This document shows, piece after piece, positions 15,796 to 23,065 of a stretch of DNA of 27,889 bases. The stretch covers positions 1-27,889 of the forward strand of contig NZ_RKLT01000036.1 of the NCBI RefSeq assembly GCF_019599505.1, read 5' to 3'. The stretch is from Haloarcula nitratireducens. Lineage in GTDB: Archaea > Halobacteriota > Halobacteria > Halobacteriales > Haloarculaceae. Below the pieces are notes generated by a model that was given only the letters and a program-made list of their open reading frames with translations, was not told the origin of the DNA and did no database searches. Numbering within the stretch: position 1 is the stretch's first letter; every line of letters starts with the position of its first letter. The translations under genes and the position numbers were made by a program.

Positions 15796-16176
15796 TCACT
15801 TCTCATAGCTGACGAGAGAGCGGAAGCCGCCATAGGCCATACGCCCCGATTCAAAGGGCATCTCCTCGCTGGGGCGTTCCGGATCCATCGCGGGATCGTC
15901 CATTACCTTCGCATTTACCTCGTCACGGTGCTCTCGGGACTCGAACACAATGAATGCGAATACGGCCGATTCGTCATCGCTGGACTCGGCAATCTCTGGA
16001 AAGGTTCGAACCGGCATGCCATCCATGTCGGACTCCATATCGTCGCCAACTCCTTCGAAGTACTCCAGAGCACCGTGTTCGATCCAGAGCTTTCCAGCCT
16101 CAGCGGCCATTTCACGGTACGCATCAATTTTCTCGGTCGGGACCGGAAGGACGAACCCATCGACGTATCGTTCCAT
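15796..16176 (-). CDS. DUF1428 family protein
   Basis: 126 residues matching the DUF1428 (dimeric alpha-beta barrel-like) family pattern: YVDGFVLPVPTEKIDAYREM, WIEHGALEYFEGVGDD, FAFIVFESREHRDEVNAKVM and MAYGGFRSLV. Bacterial members are small uncharacterised proteins, and no reaction is established. Length is normal and the protein appears intact. It is monocistronic; no TATA box or leader hairpin is obvious upstream. Confidence 0.88.
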   Translation of the reverse strand: MERYVDGFVLPVPTEKIDAYREMAAEAGKLWIEHGALEYFEGVGDDMESDMDGMPVRTFPEIAESSDDESAVFAFIVFESREHRDEVNAKVMDDPAMDPERPSEEMPFESGRMAYGGFRSLVSYEK

Positions 16177-16365
16177 AACTCACGTAGAGAAGATATGACA
16201 GAGATTGAGCGTTATTCCCACGTATAATGTGCTCTCTCACTCGTTGGTACCGCTCTGCTACAGACATTTTCTGCACCGACTGTGAGATAGTACCGTTATT
16301 CGCGAGAGATGCTTGCTGTCCTCGCTTCTGAAACACTTCTCGTGCAACCCCGCCCTTCCATAATG

Positions 16366-16374
16366 TTTTTTAAT
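16366..16374 (+). promoter_or_regulatory. Probable TATA region for the DUF5789-like gene
   Basis: TTTTTTAAT about 29 bases before the ATG at 16399. Confidence 0.45.
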
Positions 16375-16398
16375 GATGGACTCGTTTACTGAGTCTCA

Positions 16399-16695
16399 AT
16401 GCGCTACTCCGAAACCCAGCAGTTGTTCGAGCAGGCGTTCACATTCCCCGCCGACCGAGACGCTGTCATTGAGCAGTTAGGAACCGTGGAGCTGATGACT
16501 CCTGCTGGAGATGCAGTTACGCTCGGAGAGGTGCTCGAACGCACCGACGAAGCGACATACAACACCCCAGATGAGCTCTATACCTCGCTGGTGGGCAATC
16601 TCGAAGACGGATTTATCGGACGGAAATACTACGACGACCGAGGCGGTATCGAGGCAGGTGTCGACGATGTGCGAACCGAAGACGTCTCATTCTAA
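16399..16695 (+). CDS. DUF5789-like small protein, 98 aa
   Basis: Start MRYSETQQLFEQAFTFPADR. The pattern FPADRDAVIEQLGTVEL, TLGEVLERTDEATYNTPDEL and IGRKYYDDRGG matches my memory of the haloarchaeal family DUF5789 (unknown function, often encoded several times per genome). A TATA-like T-run lies at -29, so the mRNA is probably leaderless. It converges on the histidine kinase gene, with 37 bases between the two stop codons. Confidence 0.82.
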   Translation: MRYSETQQLFEQAFTFPADRDAVIEQLGTVELMTPAGDAVTLGEVLERTDEATYNTPDELYTSLVGNLEDGFIGRKYYDDRGGIEAGVDDVRTEDVSF

Positions 16696-16732
16696 CTCGG
16701 CTGTCAATATCGAGTAGTCAGTTTCGACGTCG

Positions 16733-17800
16733 TCACGGATTCCGATCAGACACGTTCTCGAAGTCAAAGCGAGCCCCACCTCTTGTACTCGCGGTCACCG
16801 AATACTCCCAGCTATAGATGTCCGCCATCGCTTTCACAAACGTCAATCCTAGTCCCATCCCGCCATCATCGGCCGCCGTCGTATAACCCCGCTCGAAGAT
16901 TGTCTCTCGAACGTCCACTGGAATTCCCCTCCCGTCGTCAGCGACGTAGAATCCTGTCGGGAGATCACCAACCGTCACAGTAACGTCGTCGCCGCCGTGT
17001 TCAACCGCGTTCTCGAACAGATTCCGGAGTAAATGACGGAGATACGTCTCGTCAGCCTCGATCATCAGATCGGTCTCAACCGCTAGCGTTGCCTCAGGTG
17101 TCTCGAGCTCGTCCCAGGCTTCCTGCGCAACGGCAGCCAGCATAACTGGTTGCTGCTCGGACAGTGCTTTCTGTCCCCGTGCTAGGACCAGCATGATGTC
17201 GATCGTATTCTCGATGCGGTCGAACGCTTCAGCGACGTAGCCGACGGCCTCTGGATGGTCCGCTTCAGGCAGTTGGTGGGTGTATATCTGGCCGATCGAC
17301 ACCGGGTTGCGGAGTTCGTGGGCTAGCAGACTGGCGAAGTTCTCCAGCCGTTCGTTCTGCCGTTCGAGTTGCTCGCTGTAGTCCTCAGCGTCCTTAGCAC
17401 GTGTTTTGGCCTGCCCATCATGATAGCCCATTCCGAGACCAGCGACACATGCCAGTCCTGACAGAATGAGGAAGTTTGCAACAGGGTCGGCTAACTCCGT
17501 AATGAGTGTCATGAGCAGGAGAATCCCGACCATGAGGCCGCCAGCACGGATACACCAGCCAGCGACAACCGGAAAGACATCAGGACGGATAGCCGTCCGA
17601 GGAAGGCGATAGCCGCTGTACAAAAGGACAAGCCCGCTGGTCCCGACCAACAGTGAGGTCGTCAGCGCTGCCTCACCCGGTCGGTCGCCGAGCAGTGAGA
17701 CGACCGGGATACCAGCAGCAAAGCAAATGTAGAGGCCACCAAGCGCGAAGAGGACGCGTCGGCTGCCGAGTAGCGCGATGCATCGTAGCAAATACCCCAT
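16733..17800 (-). CDS. Membrane histidine kinase
   Basis: 355 residues (a GTG two codons earlier is also possible). The first 130 residues hold about four to five membrane segments without a large outer loop, so sensing is likely within the membrane. They are followed by a short coiled linker (DYSEQLERQNERLENFASL). Kinase motifs: H box LAHELRNP with His161, N box LLRNLFENAVEHG, G1 DDGRGIP and G2 GGMGLGL. All are intact, so an active HisKA/HATPase kinase is expected. The response regulator gene at 17929-18360 lies 128 bases upstream on the same strand and is the likely partner. Confidence 0.92.
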   Translation of the reverse strand: MGYLLRCIALLGSRRVLFALGGLYICFAAGIPVVSLLGDRPGEAALTTSLLVGTSGLVLLYSGYRLPRTAIRPDVFPVVAGWCIRAGGLMVGILLLMTLITELADPVANFLILSGLACVAGLGMGYHDGQAKTRAKDAEDYSEQLERQNERLENFASLLAHELRNPVSIGQIYTHQLPEADHPEAVGYVAEAFDRIENTIDIMLVLARGQKALSEQQPVMLAAVAQEAWDELETPEATLAVETDLMIEADETYLRHLLRNLFENAVEHGGDDVTVTVGDLPTGFYVADDGRGIPVDVRETIFERGYTTAADDGGMGLGLTFVKAMADIYSWEYSVTASTRGGARFDFENVSDRNP

Positions 17801-17928
17801 TGTCACTGTCGAGAGATAGTGCAGTGATAATGATTGTGGCCTAACTCGTCACTACATGAGGAATGCGAAAACGAAATTGAGAGAGCGGTCGGTACACAGA
17901 GCCATCAGATATAGGGTGGGGAAGACAG

Positions 17929-18360
17929 TTATTGAGCTTCTGGCGGCAGGTTCGCTACCTGAAACCAGAACGTGTTCAGAACGTCTGCAAACTGAACCAT
18001 TTCCGCGTAATCGGCTGGCTTCTGAACGTACGCATTTGCTCCGCGCCGATACCCCTCACTAATCGTATCTGGGTCTCGAGTCGACGAGAAGAGAACGATT
18101 GGCAGAGACTCCGTAGCAGCTGTTTCGCGGATCTCCGAGACGACGGTCAATCCATCAATTCCAGGAAGATCGATATCTAAGAGAATGAAAGCCGGGGTGA
18201 ACTCATCCGAACCGTGGTGGCCAGGCAACTTCTCGAGTGCTGCCTCGCCGCTGGAAACGAATACCACCTCCTGGTCCAATTGTGCTTCCTCGAAGGCTTC
18301 GATCACCAGTCGAGCCACCGCTGGATTGTCTTCGACCAACAGGATATCACCAGCGTTCAT
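17929..18360 (-). CDS. Single-domain response regulator paired with the kinase
   Basis: 143 residues, a lone CheY-type receiver. Acidic pair E10-D11 (LLVEDN), phospho-acceptor D62 (FILLDIDLPG), Ser switch VLFSSTRD and K114 (YVQKPADY) are present. The extra loop before D62 is the Rcp1-like type. With no output domain it probably acts by binding a partner or by passing on phosphate. It precedes the histidine kinase gene on the same strand, which suggests a two-gene signalling unit. It differs clearly from the orphan receiver at 2306-2755. A TATA-like TTTATGTAA lies upstream. Confidence 0.92.
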   Translation of the reverse strand: MNAGDILLVEDNPAVARLVIEAFEEAQLDQEVVFVSSGEAALEKLPGHHGSDEFTPAFILLDIDLPGIDGLTVVSEIRETAATESLPIVLFSSTRDPDTISEGYRRGANAYVQKPADYAEMVQFADVLNTFWFQVANLPPEAQ

Positions 18361-18532
18361 TGGTCTTTACATAAACACTATGTGGGCCAATAAATCCGAG
18401 GGTCATATCTGATGCAATATAGCGAGCGGCCAATGCTTCCACCAACTTCCCACGGGTAGTATCAGCAGCTGATTGGATAGTACCTGGTATCCAAAATATA
18501 ATAATGGTATCAGACAAGTTCAAAACGAAAAG

Positions 18533-18757
18533 ATGTGTGCGAAGTACGTCGCAACCGGTGACGCGGTCTACAAAGAGAAGAGATGTGACACGCTTACCGA
18601 AGCGATATACCGAGCCTTGTATGAAACGGACGATAGCTGCGAGCGGAAACAACTCCTCGCTGACGAAGAGTTAGTGTATGATTCCAACGCGGACGGATCG
18701 TTAGTGGGGTGGGTCGAAGCCGAGTATCCAGAGTTAGAACACCTAATTCGAGACTGA
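18533..18757 (+). CDS. Hypothetical protein, 74 aa
   Basis: Start MCAKYVATGDAVYKEKRCDT, chosen because upstream in-frame codons are not haloarchaeal in composition and an AAATATAATAA promoter-like sequence lies about 30-40 bases before. The protein is mostly helical and acidic (TLTEAIYRALYETDDSCER, VGWVEAEYPELEHLIRD). I do not recognise the family. Convergent with the fragment at 18769-18894. Confidence 0.62.
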   Translation: MCAKYVATGDAVYKEKRCDTLTEAIYRALYETDDSCERKQLLADEELVYDSNADGSLVGWVEAEYPELEHLIRD

Positions 18758-18768
18758 GGAATACGGTC

Positions 18769-18894
18769 TTACCAACAGCGAGAGGATAGATGGCCTCTCA
18801 GACCTGTGGTAGTGTGACAGGGCAGTGGCCGGTTATTTGTTCCCTCTTTCCAGCGCCAGTCAAGTGTCGTGCCTAATCGCTGTGTCCTACCCAT
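18769..18894 (-). pseudogene. Truncated third W-x-W-K family copy
   Basis: The first 25 residues (GRTQRLGTTLDWRWKEG, NNRPLP) match the start of the 142-aa protein at 15142-15570. Similarity then ends abruptly and an unrelated 16-residue tail runs to a stop at 18769. The remaining 115 residues of the family are gone. The leader element before it is still recognisable (18901-18931), so the loss came after the leader-gene unit was copied. Confidence 0.8.
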
Positions 18895-18900
18895 GGTTTG

Positions 18901-18931
18901 TCTCTCACTTACCAAGAGAGTGCACAATATC
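18901..18931 (-). promoter_or_regulatory. Leader element copy e, before a pseudogene
   Basis: Minus strand: GATATTGTGCA, stem TCTCT / AGAGA, loop TGGTAAGTG, then the ATG of the fragment. The box and loop each carry changes from the consensus, as expected for a decaying copy. Confidence 0.7.
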
Positions 18932-19001
18932 GCAGAAAAAAGCGCTCTACCGCAACTTTCTTGCTCTATGAGAGACGAGTACACACCACAGCGGACTCAC
19001 C

Positions 19002-19367
19002 ATGAAAACAGCCGAGTCCCCTACCCCGACCAGCGATTCCGCCAGCATCGAGACCCACGTCGCAGCCCAACCCGACGGCACTCATGATCTCGACTTTCCT
19101 GCCGTTCGAGAAACCCGGCCGGCGATGTGGAGCGCCGCCCTCGAAGCGACCGTGACTATCGAACACGGCAACCGACCAGACCTGTTCGTCGTCATGCTTG
19201 ACGACAGCCAGCCGGCGAACTGTAGCCTCGCTCGGCATTCCGAGGGCGACTATGCCGGCTGGTGTAGTTGTCGAAGCTTCACAGAGACTGGAGTCTGCCC
19301 GCATCTCTGTGCCCTTCGACAACGCGCGATACTCAACGACGTGGCTATCCCAGTTAAGCAACTCTGA
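19002..19367 (+). CDS. SWIM zinc-finger protein, 121 aa
   Basis: Start MKTAESPTPTSDSASIE. The C-terminal third holds a SWIM motif: C88, C90, C99 and H101 (WCSCRSFTETGVCPHLCAL), a CxC...CxH zinc site that binds nucleic acid or protein. Before it there is a beta-rich part (ALEATVTIEHGNRPDLFVV), the usual layout of small haloarchaeal SWIM proteins. It is transcribed away from the pseudogene at 18769-18894. No leader box is seen. A GC-rich hairpin 33 bases after the stop may mark the 3' end. Confidence 0.85.
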   Translation: MKTAESPTPTSDSASIETHVAAQPDGTHDLDFPAVRETRPAMWSAALEATVTIEHGNRPDLFVVMLDDSQPANCSLARHSEGDYAGWCSCRSFTETGVCPHLCALRQRAILNDVAIPVKQL

Positions 19368-19399
19368 GACGTGAAGTATTGATTCCGAATAGCGAAAAC

Positions 19400-19419
19400 G
19401 AGAGGGGAGAACCCCTCTC
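19400..19419 (+). terminator. Hairpin after the SWIM gene
   Basis: GAGAGGGG, loop AGAA, CCCCTCTC: a perfect 8-bp stem. No T-run follows, so a terminator role is only suggested by position. Confidence 0.4.
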
Positions 19420-19910
19420 AAGATGAGCAAACTACAGCCGCATCGGGCCTCCCTTCATGACGTGAGAGTGCTGCCCGGACCTTATTGGGATTCAGACAGC
19501 ATTCTGCTGCTCACTACATCTTCAAGGTGAATAGCCACTTTTGTAGCAACCATTGCCTCTCTAGACGCACGATTAGTACGTGCAACCACCCATAAATGAG
19601 AATATGATAAAATTCTGTTGGCCGTTTTGTTACCAGAAATTGTCAGTTCGGTTTCTCCACCTGGAAGAGCCGCTGGATTCATGCATTACAGTCCCGGTAC
19701 GGCATCGAATACCGAGACGGCACTCAGATTGCAGTTTGAGAGACTCACCAGAAAACATTTACCGAGTGCCAATCGATGTCGTGATGCAGGTACGGTCCCT
19801 GCACATGCTACCGACTGCCCGTCGCCCACTATGATAGGGCGACACCGCCCTCACTGGGAGTCTTCACTCCCATGGGCCTCCCTTCGAACGTGACACTCCT
19901 TTAGCGTGAG
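19420..19910. other. Intergenic stretch, no gene seen
   Basis: About 490 bases between convergent genes. Frames here lack acidic bias. The 12-mer GGGCCTCCCTTC occurs at 19445-19456 and again at 19874-19885, each followed a few bases later by CGTGA. A small hairpin TGGGAGT...ACTCCCA lies near 19855-19872. It could be debris of a mobile element. Confidence 0.4.
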
Positions 19911-20810
19911 CTACGCGGCACCAATCTGTTGAAGCCGCTGGTACCACATTCGAAGCGTCTTCACCGAGACATCCATCGCATCACTGAGCGTCGTCTGTGG
20001 CAGACGAATATCGGCTTGCTCACTCGCTAGATACACACACGCCGCGGCGATACCGACTGGACCACCATTGATCTCCGCAGACTTCGTTGCCCGCTCTGCT
20101 ATTCGAGTTGCGTCCCGCTTGACCGGTAGCGGGACATCCCTTGGTAGCTCCGAGAAGACCTTCGGCACCCATTCGACCGGCCGCTGGACGGGAATCGGAA
20201 TTTCCAGTTCAGTCTGGAACGCCCGATATGCGTTCCACACTGCTGCTTTCGAGCAGCGGGCTTTCGCCGTGATCTCGTCCATCTGGACGACCGTGTTGCA
20301 CCGACAGGCAGCATAGACGGCTGCCGAAGCGCCACTCTCGATGGAACGACCAACAAGCAGGTTCGCGTCCTGTGCCTGCTCAAAGAGCTTCGACGCCTGC
20401 TTACGAACTGACTGCCCGTATTCCAGTACGCCGACCAGTCGTCGAATCTCGCCCAGCCCATGCGCCAAGTTCCGTTCGCGCTTGGACTCGAACTTCGACC
20501 GTCCGTGTAGCCGACGCTGGCGATTGAGTCGCCGGCGTCTCGACGACCCATCCACTTCACTCGGAAATCCCATTTCGGTGGAGAGGCCTCGGTCGTGGCG
20601 TGTCACCGTTCGCGGCGCACCAGTCCGCTTGCGCTCTGCGCGGTCGAATGACCGCCACTCGGGTCCGTAATCAACAGGTGAATCCCCAACGACGAGCCCA
20701 CACGCTTCACAATGGGTTTCTTGCTCGGTCCGGACGAGGTCGCCGGTACATTCAGGACAAGACTGTGTCGAGACGCTCGACTCGCGTCGCTGGATAGTTC
20801 GTGAAGACAT
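19911..20810 (-). CDS. tfb: Transcription initiation factor TFB
   Basis: 299 residues from MSSRTIQRRESS; an in-frame ATG 15 bases upstream is less likely. N-terminal zinc ribbon C18, C21, C34, C37 (CPEC, CEACGLVV) is followed by the B-finger region (DYGPEWRSFDRAERKRTG) and two cyclin repeats (about 100-200 and 205-295, ending VSVKTLRMWYQRLQQIGAA). TFB binds TBP at the TATA box and BRE and recruits RNA polymerase. Haloarchaea use several TFBs to set global programmes, so an accessory copy could direct its own promoters. Its gene carries leader copy f. The IS at 20889-22335 sits only 41 bases beyond that leader and has cut TFB off from the vapBC transcript upstream. Confidence 0.93.
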   Translation of the reverse strand: MSSRTIQRRESSVSTQSCPECTGDLVRTEQETHCEACGLVVGDSPVDYGPEWRSFDRAERKRTGAPRTVTRHDRGLSTEMGFPSEVDGSSRRRRLNRQRRLHGRSKFESKRERNLAHGLGEIRRLVGVLEYGQSVRKQASKLFEQAQDANLLVGRSIESGASAAVYAACRCNTVVQMDEITAKARCSKAAVWNAYRAFQTELEIPIPVQRPVEWVPKVFSELPRDVPLPVKRDATRIAERATKSAEINGGPVGIAAACVYLASEQADIRLPQTTLSDAMDVSVKTLRMWYQRLQQIGAA

Positions 20811-20817
20811 TGGAAGA

Positions 20818-20847
20818 CTCCTCACTCACCGTGGGAGGCGTAAAATC
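20818..20847 (-). promoter_or_regulatory. Leader element copy f, before tfb
   Basis: Minus strand: GATTTTACGC, then CTCC...GGAG closing a loop that contains GGTGAGTGA, then 7 bases to the tfb ATG. The stem is short (4 bp). The intact vapC gene would have ended 24 bases before this box. Confidence 0.68.
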
Positions 20848-20888
20848 ACTCTCAGATACCAGATTAGCGACTACAGGTCCAGCCGTTC

Positions 20889-21010
20889 GTGAACCGCCTC
20901 GGGGTCAAGCCCCGAGGCTTCCCGTGGGTTTAGTCGGACACTCCCATCCGACCATCGGCCAGATAGCCTTGGGCGGTCGGGTGGGTCACGGTCGGGGCGT
21001 CCACGGCCCC
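20889..21010 (-). ncRNA. Candidate omega-RNA scaffold of TnpB
   Basis: In IS605-family elements the TnpB guide RNA overlaps the 3' end of tnpB and the right end, and its guide is the flanking DNA just outside. Here that would be the minus-strand bases from 20888 downward (GAACGGCTGGACCTGTAG and beyond). The 5' limit given is a guess; only position and the right-end hairpin support this call. Confidence 0.35.
20896..20918 (-). repeat. IS right-end hairpin
   Basis: GCCTCGGGG and CCCCGAGGC pair around TCAAG (plus strand). It lies between the tnpB stop and the IS end, where the guide-RNA scaffold of TnpB elements ends. Confidence 0.75.
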
Positions 21011-22204
21011 CGATGCCTGCCGTCGCACCTTCCGAACAACAGGAAGACTGTTGAGAGCAGGCACATTCCAATCGAATTTCTTCACGCATTTCACAGCGAT
21101 GTTGACGCTTGCACTACGGTCGCTGTGGTCTTGATGGGAACACGACTGACACTTGAACCGCTTTTTGTTGCGGTTCGCTCGTTCCGTATGTCCGCACATT
21201 GGACACCGCTGGCTCGTGTATTCGGGGTTAATCCACGCAGTCGGGATGCTCTCGAACGACGCCTTGTACGACGTGTAGTATTGGAGGGCACGGAACGGAA
21301 GGTGGTGCAAGCGTCGATTCATCCGCGTGCCGTAGTCGATACTGTCGCGCATCTCTTTGAGGTCTTCAAAGACGATACACGGCTTCTCGAACTGCTGACT
21401 CCACCCCACGATGTGACGGCTCACCTTGTGGAGTCGGTCGCGGACAAACCGTTCTTCACGCCCGTCCAACGTGTCGTGGATGCTGTCCTTCCCCGCGTTC
21501 TGCACGCGCTTCCGCATCGTGAAGTAGCGGTGACGCTCGAACTTGATTTCGGGAAAGTCGATGACCAACGAGTCCTCGACGCCATTCTCGGAGAGTGCAG
21601 TGAGCGCCACATTGTCCTCGTTCACGTCCACGCCGATGACCGTCCGTGAGTCCTGCTTGTCTCGAACGGTCTGCTCGGTGTTGGTAACGTTGACGTGCAA
21701 CTCAGGGGTGTCGTTGTGGAACAGAGCTTCTGCCGTCCCAATCTTCCACTCGTCGCTCGTGAGTGCGTTCTTGAGAATGTCGAGATGAGCGTCGTCACCG
21801 TCAAGGACACCTTTGACGTGCTTGTACGGCTTCGCGCTGATTCGGACCGCCACGTCGCCGTCGTCGGTGAGCGACAGGTTGTACCCCTCCTCGTAGTTCG
21901 CACGAAGCGGGTACGTTCCGTCCTTGGTATGGCTCGGTTGGCCGAAGTCGTCGTATTCGAAGTAGTTCTCTATCGCACCGAGTGCCTTCGCAACGACACG
22001 CTGAGTAGTGTTCTTCACGAGGTCAGCGTCGTCGGCTACCCTGTCGGGAATGGCGTCCCAGTCCACGCCTTCTTTGGCGAGTCGGATGGTTTCGTTGTAC
22101 GCCCACCGCGCTTCAAGTGTGGCGTCGTACAGCAAACCCTCGTTGTCACTCTGGATGTCGAGTTGGAAGTCCAGCGTCTTGACGAGAGCCTGTGCGTCGG
22201 TCAT
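20930..22204 (-). CDS. tnpB: TnpB RNA-guided nuclease
   Basis: 424 residues from MTDAQALVKTLDFQLDIQ; codons further upstream do not fit. The RuvC-like centre is complete: D193 (IGVDVNEDN), E280 (VFEDLKEM) and D362 (HSDRSASVNIA). A zinc finger C334/C337...C352/C355 (CPMCGH, CQSC) lies between the second and third catalytic residues, as in the family. The N-terminal half (ARWAYNETIRLAKEG) is the OrfB helix-turn-helix and recognition part. TnpB proteins are RNA-guided DNA endonucleases that cut targets beside a short TAM and so keep the element at its site. All catalytic residues are present, so activity is plausible. The stop is 12 bases before the right-end hairpin. Confidence 0.93.
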   Translation of the reverse strand: MTDAQALVKTLDFQLDIQSDNEGLLYDATLEARWAYNETIRLAKEGVDWDAIPDRVADDADLVKNTTQRVVAKALGAIENYFEYDDFGQPSHTKDGTYPLRANYEEGYNLSLTDDGDVAVRISAKPYKHVKGVLDGDDAHLDILKNALTSDEWKIGTAEALFHNDTPELHVNVTNTEQTVRDKQDSRTVIGVDVNEDNVALTALSENGVEDSLVIDFPEIKFERHRYFTMRKRVQNAGKDSIHDTLDGREERFVRDRLHKVSRHIVGWSQQFEKPCIVFEDLKEMRDSIDYGTRMNRRLHHLPFRALQYYTSYKASFESIPTAWINPEYTSQRCPMCGHTERANRNKKRFKCQSCSHQDHSDRSASVNIAVKCVKKFDWNVPALNSLPVVRKVRRQASGAVDAPTVTHPTAQGYLADGRMGVSD

Positions 22205-22272
22205 TCGCTCCAGTACCAGTGTAGTAGTGCGATTATCTTGAATGCCAGCCATCCACAGTGAAAGTGGAACAC

Positions 22273-22728
22273 TCACCTGAGCTTACGGCCTTCACCCTCG
22301 GGGTTAAGCCCCGAGGCACTCGGCCTGCTCCGCCTGTAGAATGTCCGTGGGGTAACGATGTCGATGCCACGAAAGGACTCCAAATCAAGAAGATGCGTGT
22401 CGCCAGAGACAACATAATCGACGTTTCCAGCTACCGCAGCCTCCAAGAACTTGTCATCGTCAGGATCGTCCGCAACAACGGTGACATCAGTAGCTGGGTC
22501 AACGAACTCTGCGAAATAACGAATCGTTTCGACTTCTGTCTGGACCTCCTCCGGATCCAGGTGAAACCGGTCTGGATACTTTAGCAGTGTTTCACGAAAC
22601 TCTGTGAGCGTCGGAACAGAAACAATCAGTTGATACTCATCGTTGAACCCTGCGACGACAATATCATGTGGCACACCGGTCGAGAGCACACTCGAGATGA
22701 GGACGTTCGTATCAAGAACAGCCTTCAT
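22273..22728 (-). pseudogene. VapC-like PIN toxin, C-terminus replaced by IS sequence
   Basis: A PIN-domain ribonuclease of about 131 native residues with an IS-derived tail. Active-site acids are present: D6 (AVLDTNVLIS), E43 (TLTEFRE), D91/D92 (DDKFLEAA) and D110 (VVSGDTHLLDL). Native sequence runs to VTPRTFY; then 20 residues (RRSRPSASGLNPEGEGRKLR) come from the IS left end. The lost native ending, ERLDL plus stop, lies on the other side of the IS at 20871-20888. The catalytic core is whole, so toxin activity may remain. Its ATG overlaps the antitoxin stop by 4 bases (ATGA), the usual vapBC coupling. Confidence 0.88.
22296..22316 (-). repeat. IS left-end hairpin
   Basis: CCTCGGGG and CCCCGAGG around TTAAG (plus strand), about 20 bases inside the left junction. 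It matches the right-end palindrome at 20896-20918. Confidence 0.75.
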
Positions 22729-22988
22729 TCATCATCGCTCCGGCCCTTATGCACCAAGTCATTGATCTCGTCCAACGTAATATCGGTCGTTTCCGCGCGC
22801 TCTTCGACACGAGCCTGAAACTCCTCGACTGAGGGGAGTTCGATTTTCTTCAAAATCAACCCGTGCTCTGTTGGTACCACCATCAATTTCGTCCCCTGCT
22901 CTAGGCCAAACTCCTCACGGAGACGGCTTGGAATGGTGATCTGTCCTTTCGAAGTGACGGTCGTCAGTTCTGGATCATCGGTACTCAT
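22725..22988 (-). CDS. AbrB-type antitoxin (VapB-like)
   Basis: 87 residues. The start MSTDDPELTTVTSKGQITIP is chosen because the SpoVT/AbrB fold begins at LTTVTSKGQ; the upstream extension to 23039 is basic and would span the palindrome at 23000-23014. Residues 8-52 are a swapped-hairpin AbrB domain (TVTSKGQITIPSRLREEFGL, LMVVPTEHGLILKK) that binds DNA as a dimer. Residues 55-87 form the helical tail that wraps the toxin (VEEFQARVEERAETTDITL). It neutralises the PIN protein downstream and probably represses the operon. Intact despite the IS in its partner. Confidence 0.92.
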   Translation of the reverse strand: MSTDDPELTTVTSKGQITIPSRLREEFGLEQGTKLMVVPTEHGLILKKIELPSVEEFQARVEERAETTDITLDEINDLVHKGRSDDE

Positions 22989-22999
22989 CTCAGTTCTAT

Positions 23000-23014
23000 G
23001 TAAGAATTCCTTAC
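23000..23014 (-). promoter_or_regulatory. Palindrome before the antitoxin gene
   Basis: GTAAG-GAATT-CTTAC on the minus strand, 12 bases before the antitoxin start. It is a fitting operator for autoregulation by the AbrB-type protein. Confidence 0.5.
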
Positions 23015-23065
23015 GCACGTGCTTGAATGTTCTGCCCACTCACCAATACTGGCACTTGGTGGGGC

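Larger units (their letters stand above)
20889..22335 (-). mobile_element. IS200/IS605-family element, IS1341-type (tnpB only)
   Basis: About 1447 bp on the minus strand from the left end near 22335 to the right end near 20889. Both ends carry a subterminal palindrome CCTCGGGG...CCCCGAGG (22296-22316 and 20896-20918). It encodes TnpB only; no Y1 transposase TnpA is present, so movement would need TnpA in trans. Removing it joins ...ACATTCTAC to GAACGGCTGGACCTGTAG and restores the vapC frame (TFYERLDL, stop). There is no target duplication, as expected for the family. The right end reads GGTTCAC and the target TTCTAC, so the exact junction is uncertain by 2 bases. Confidence 0.88.

Noticed and set aside
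20801..21649. Plus-strand open frame of 282 codons
   Set aside because: It is antisense to tnpB and the IS right end; its composition is basic and it has no family pattern.
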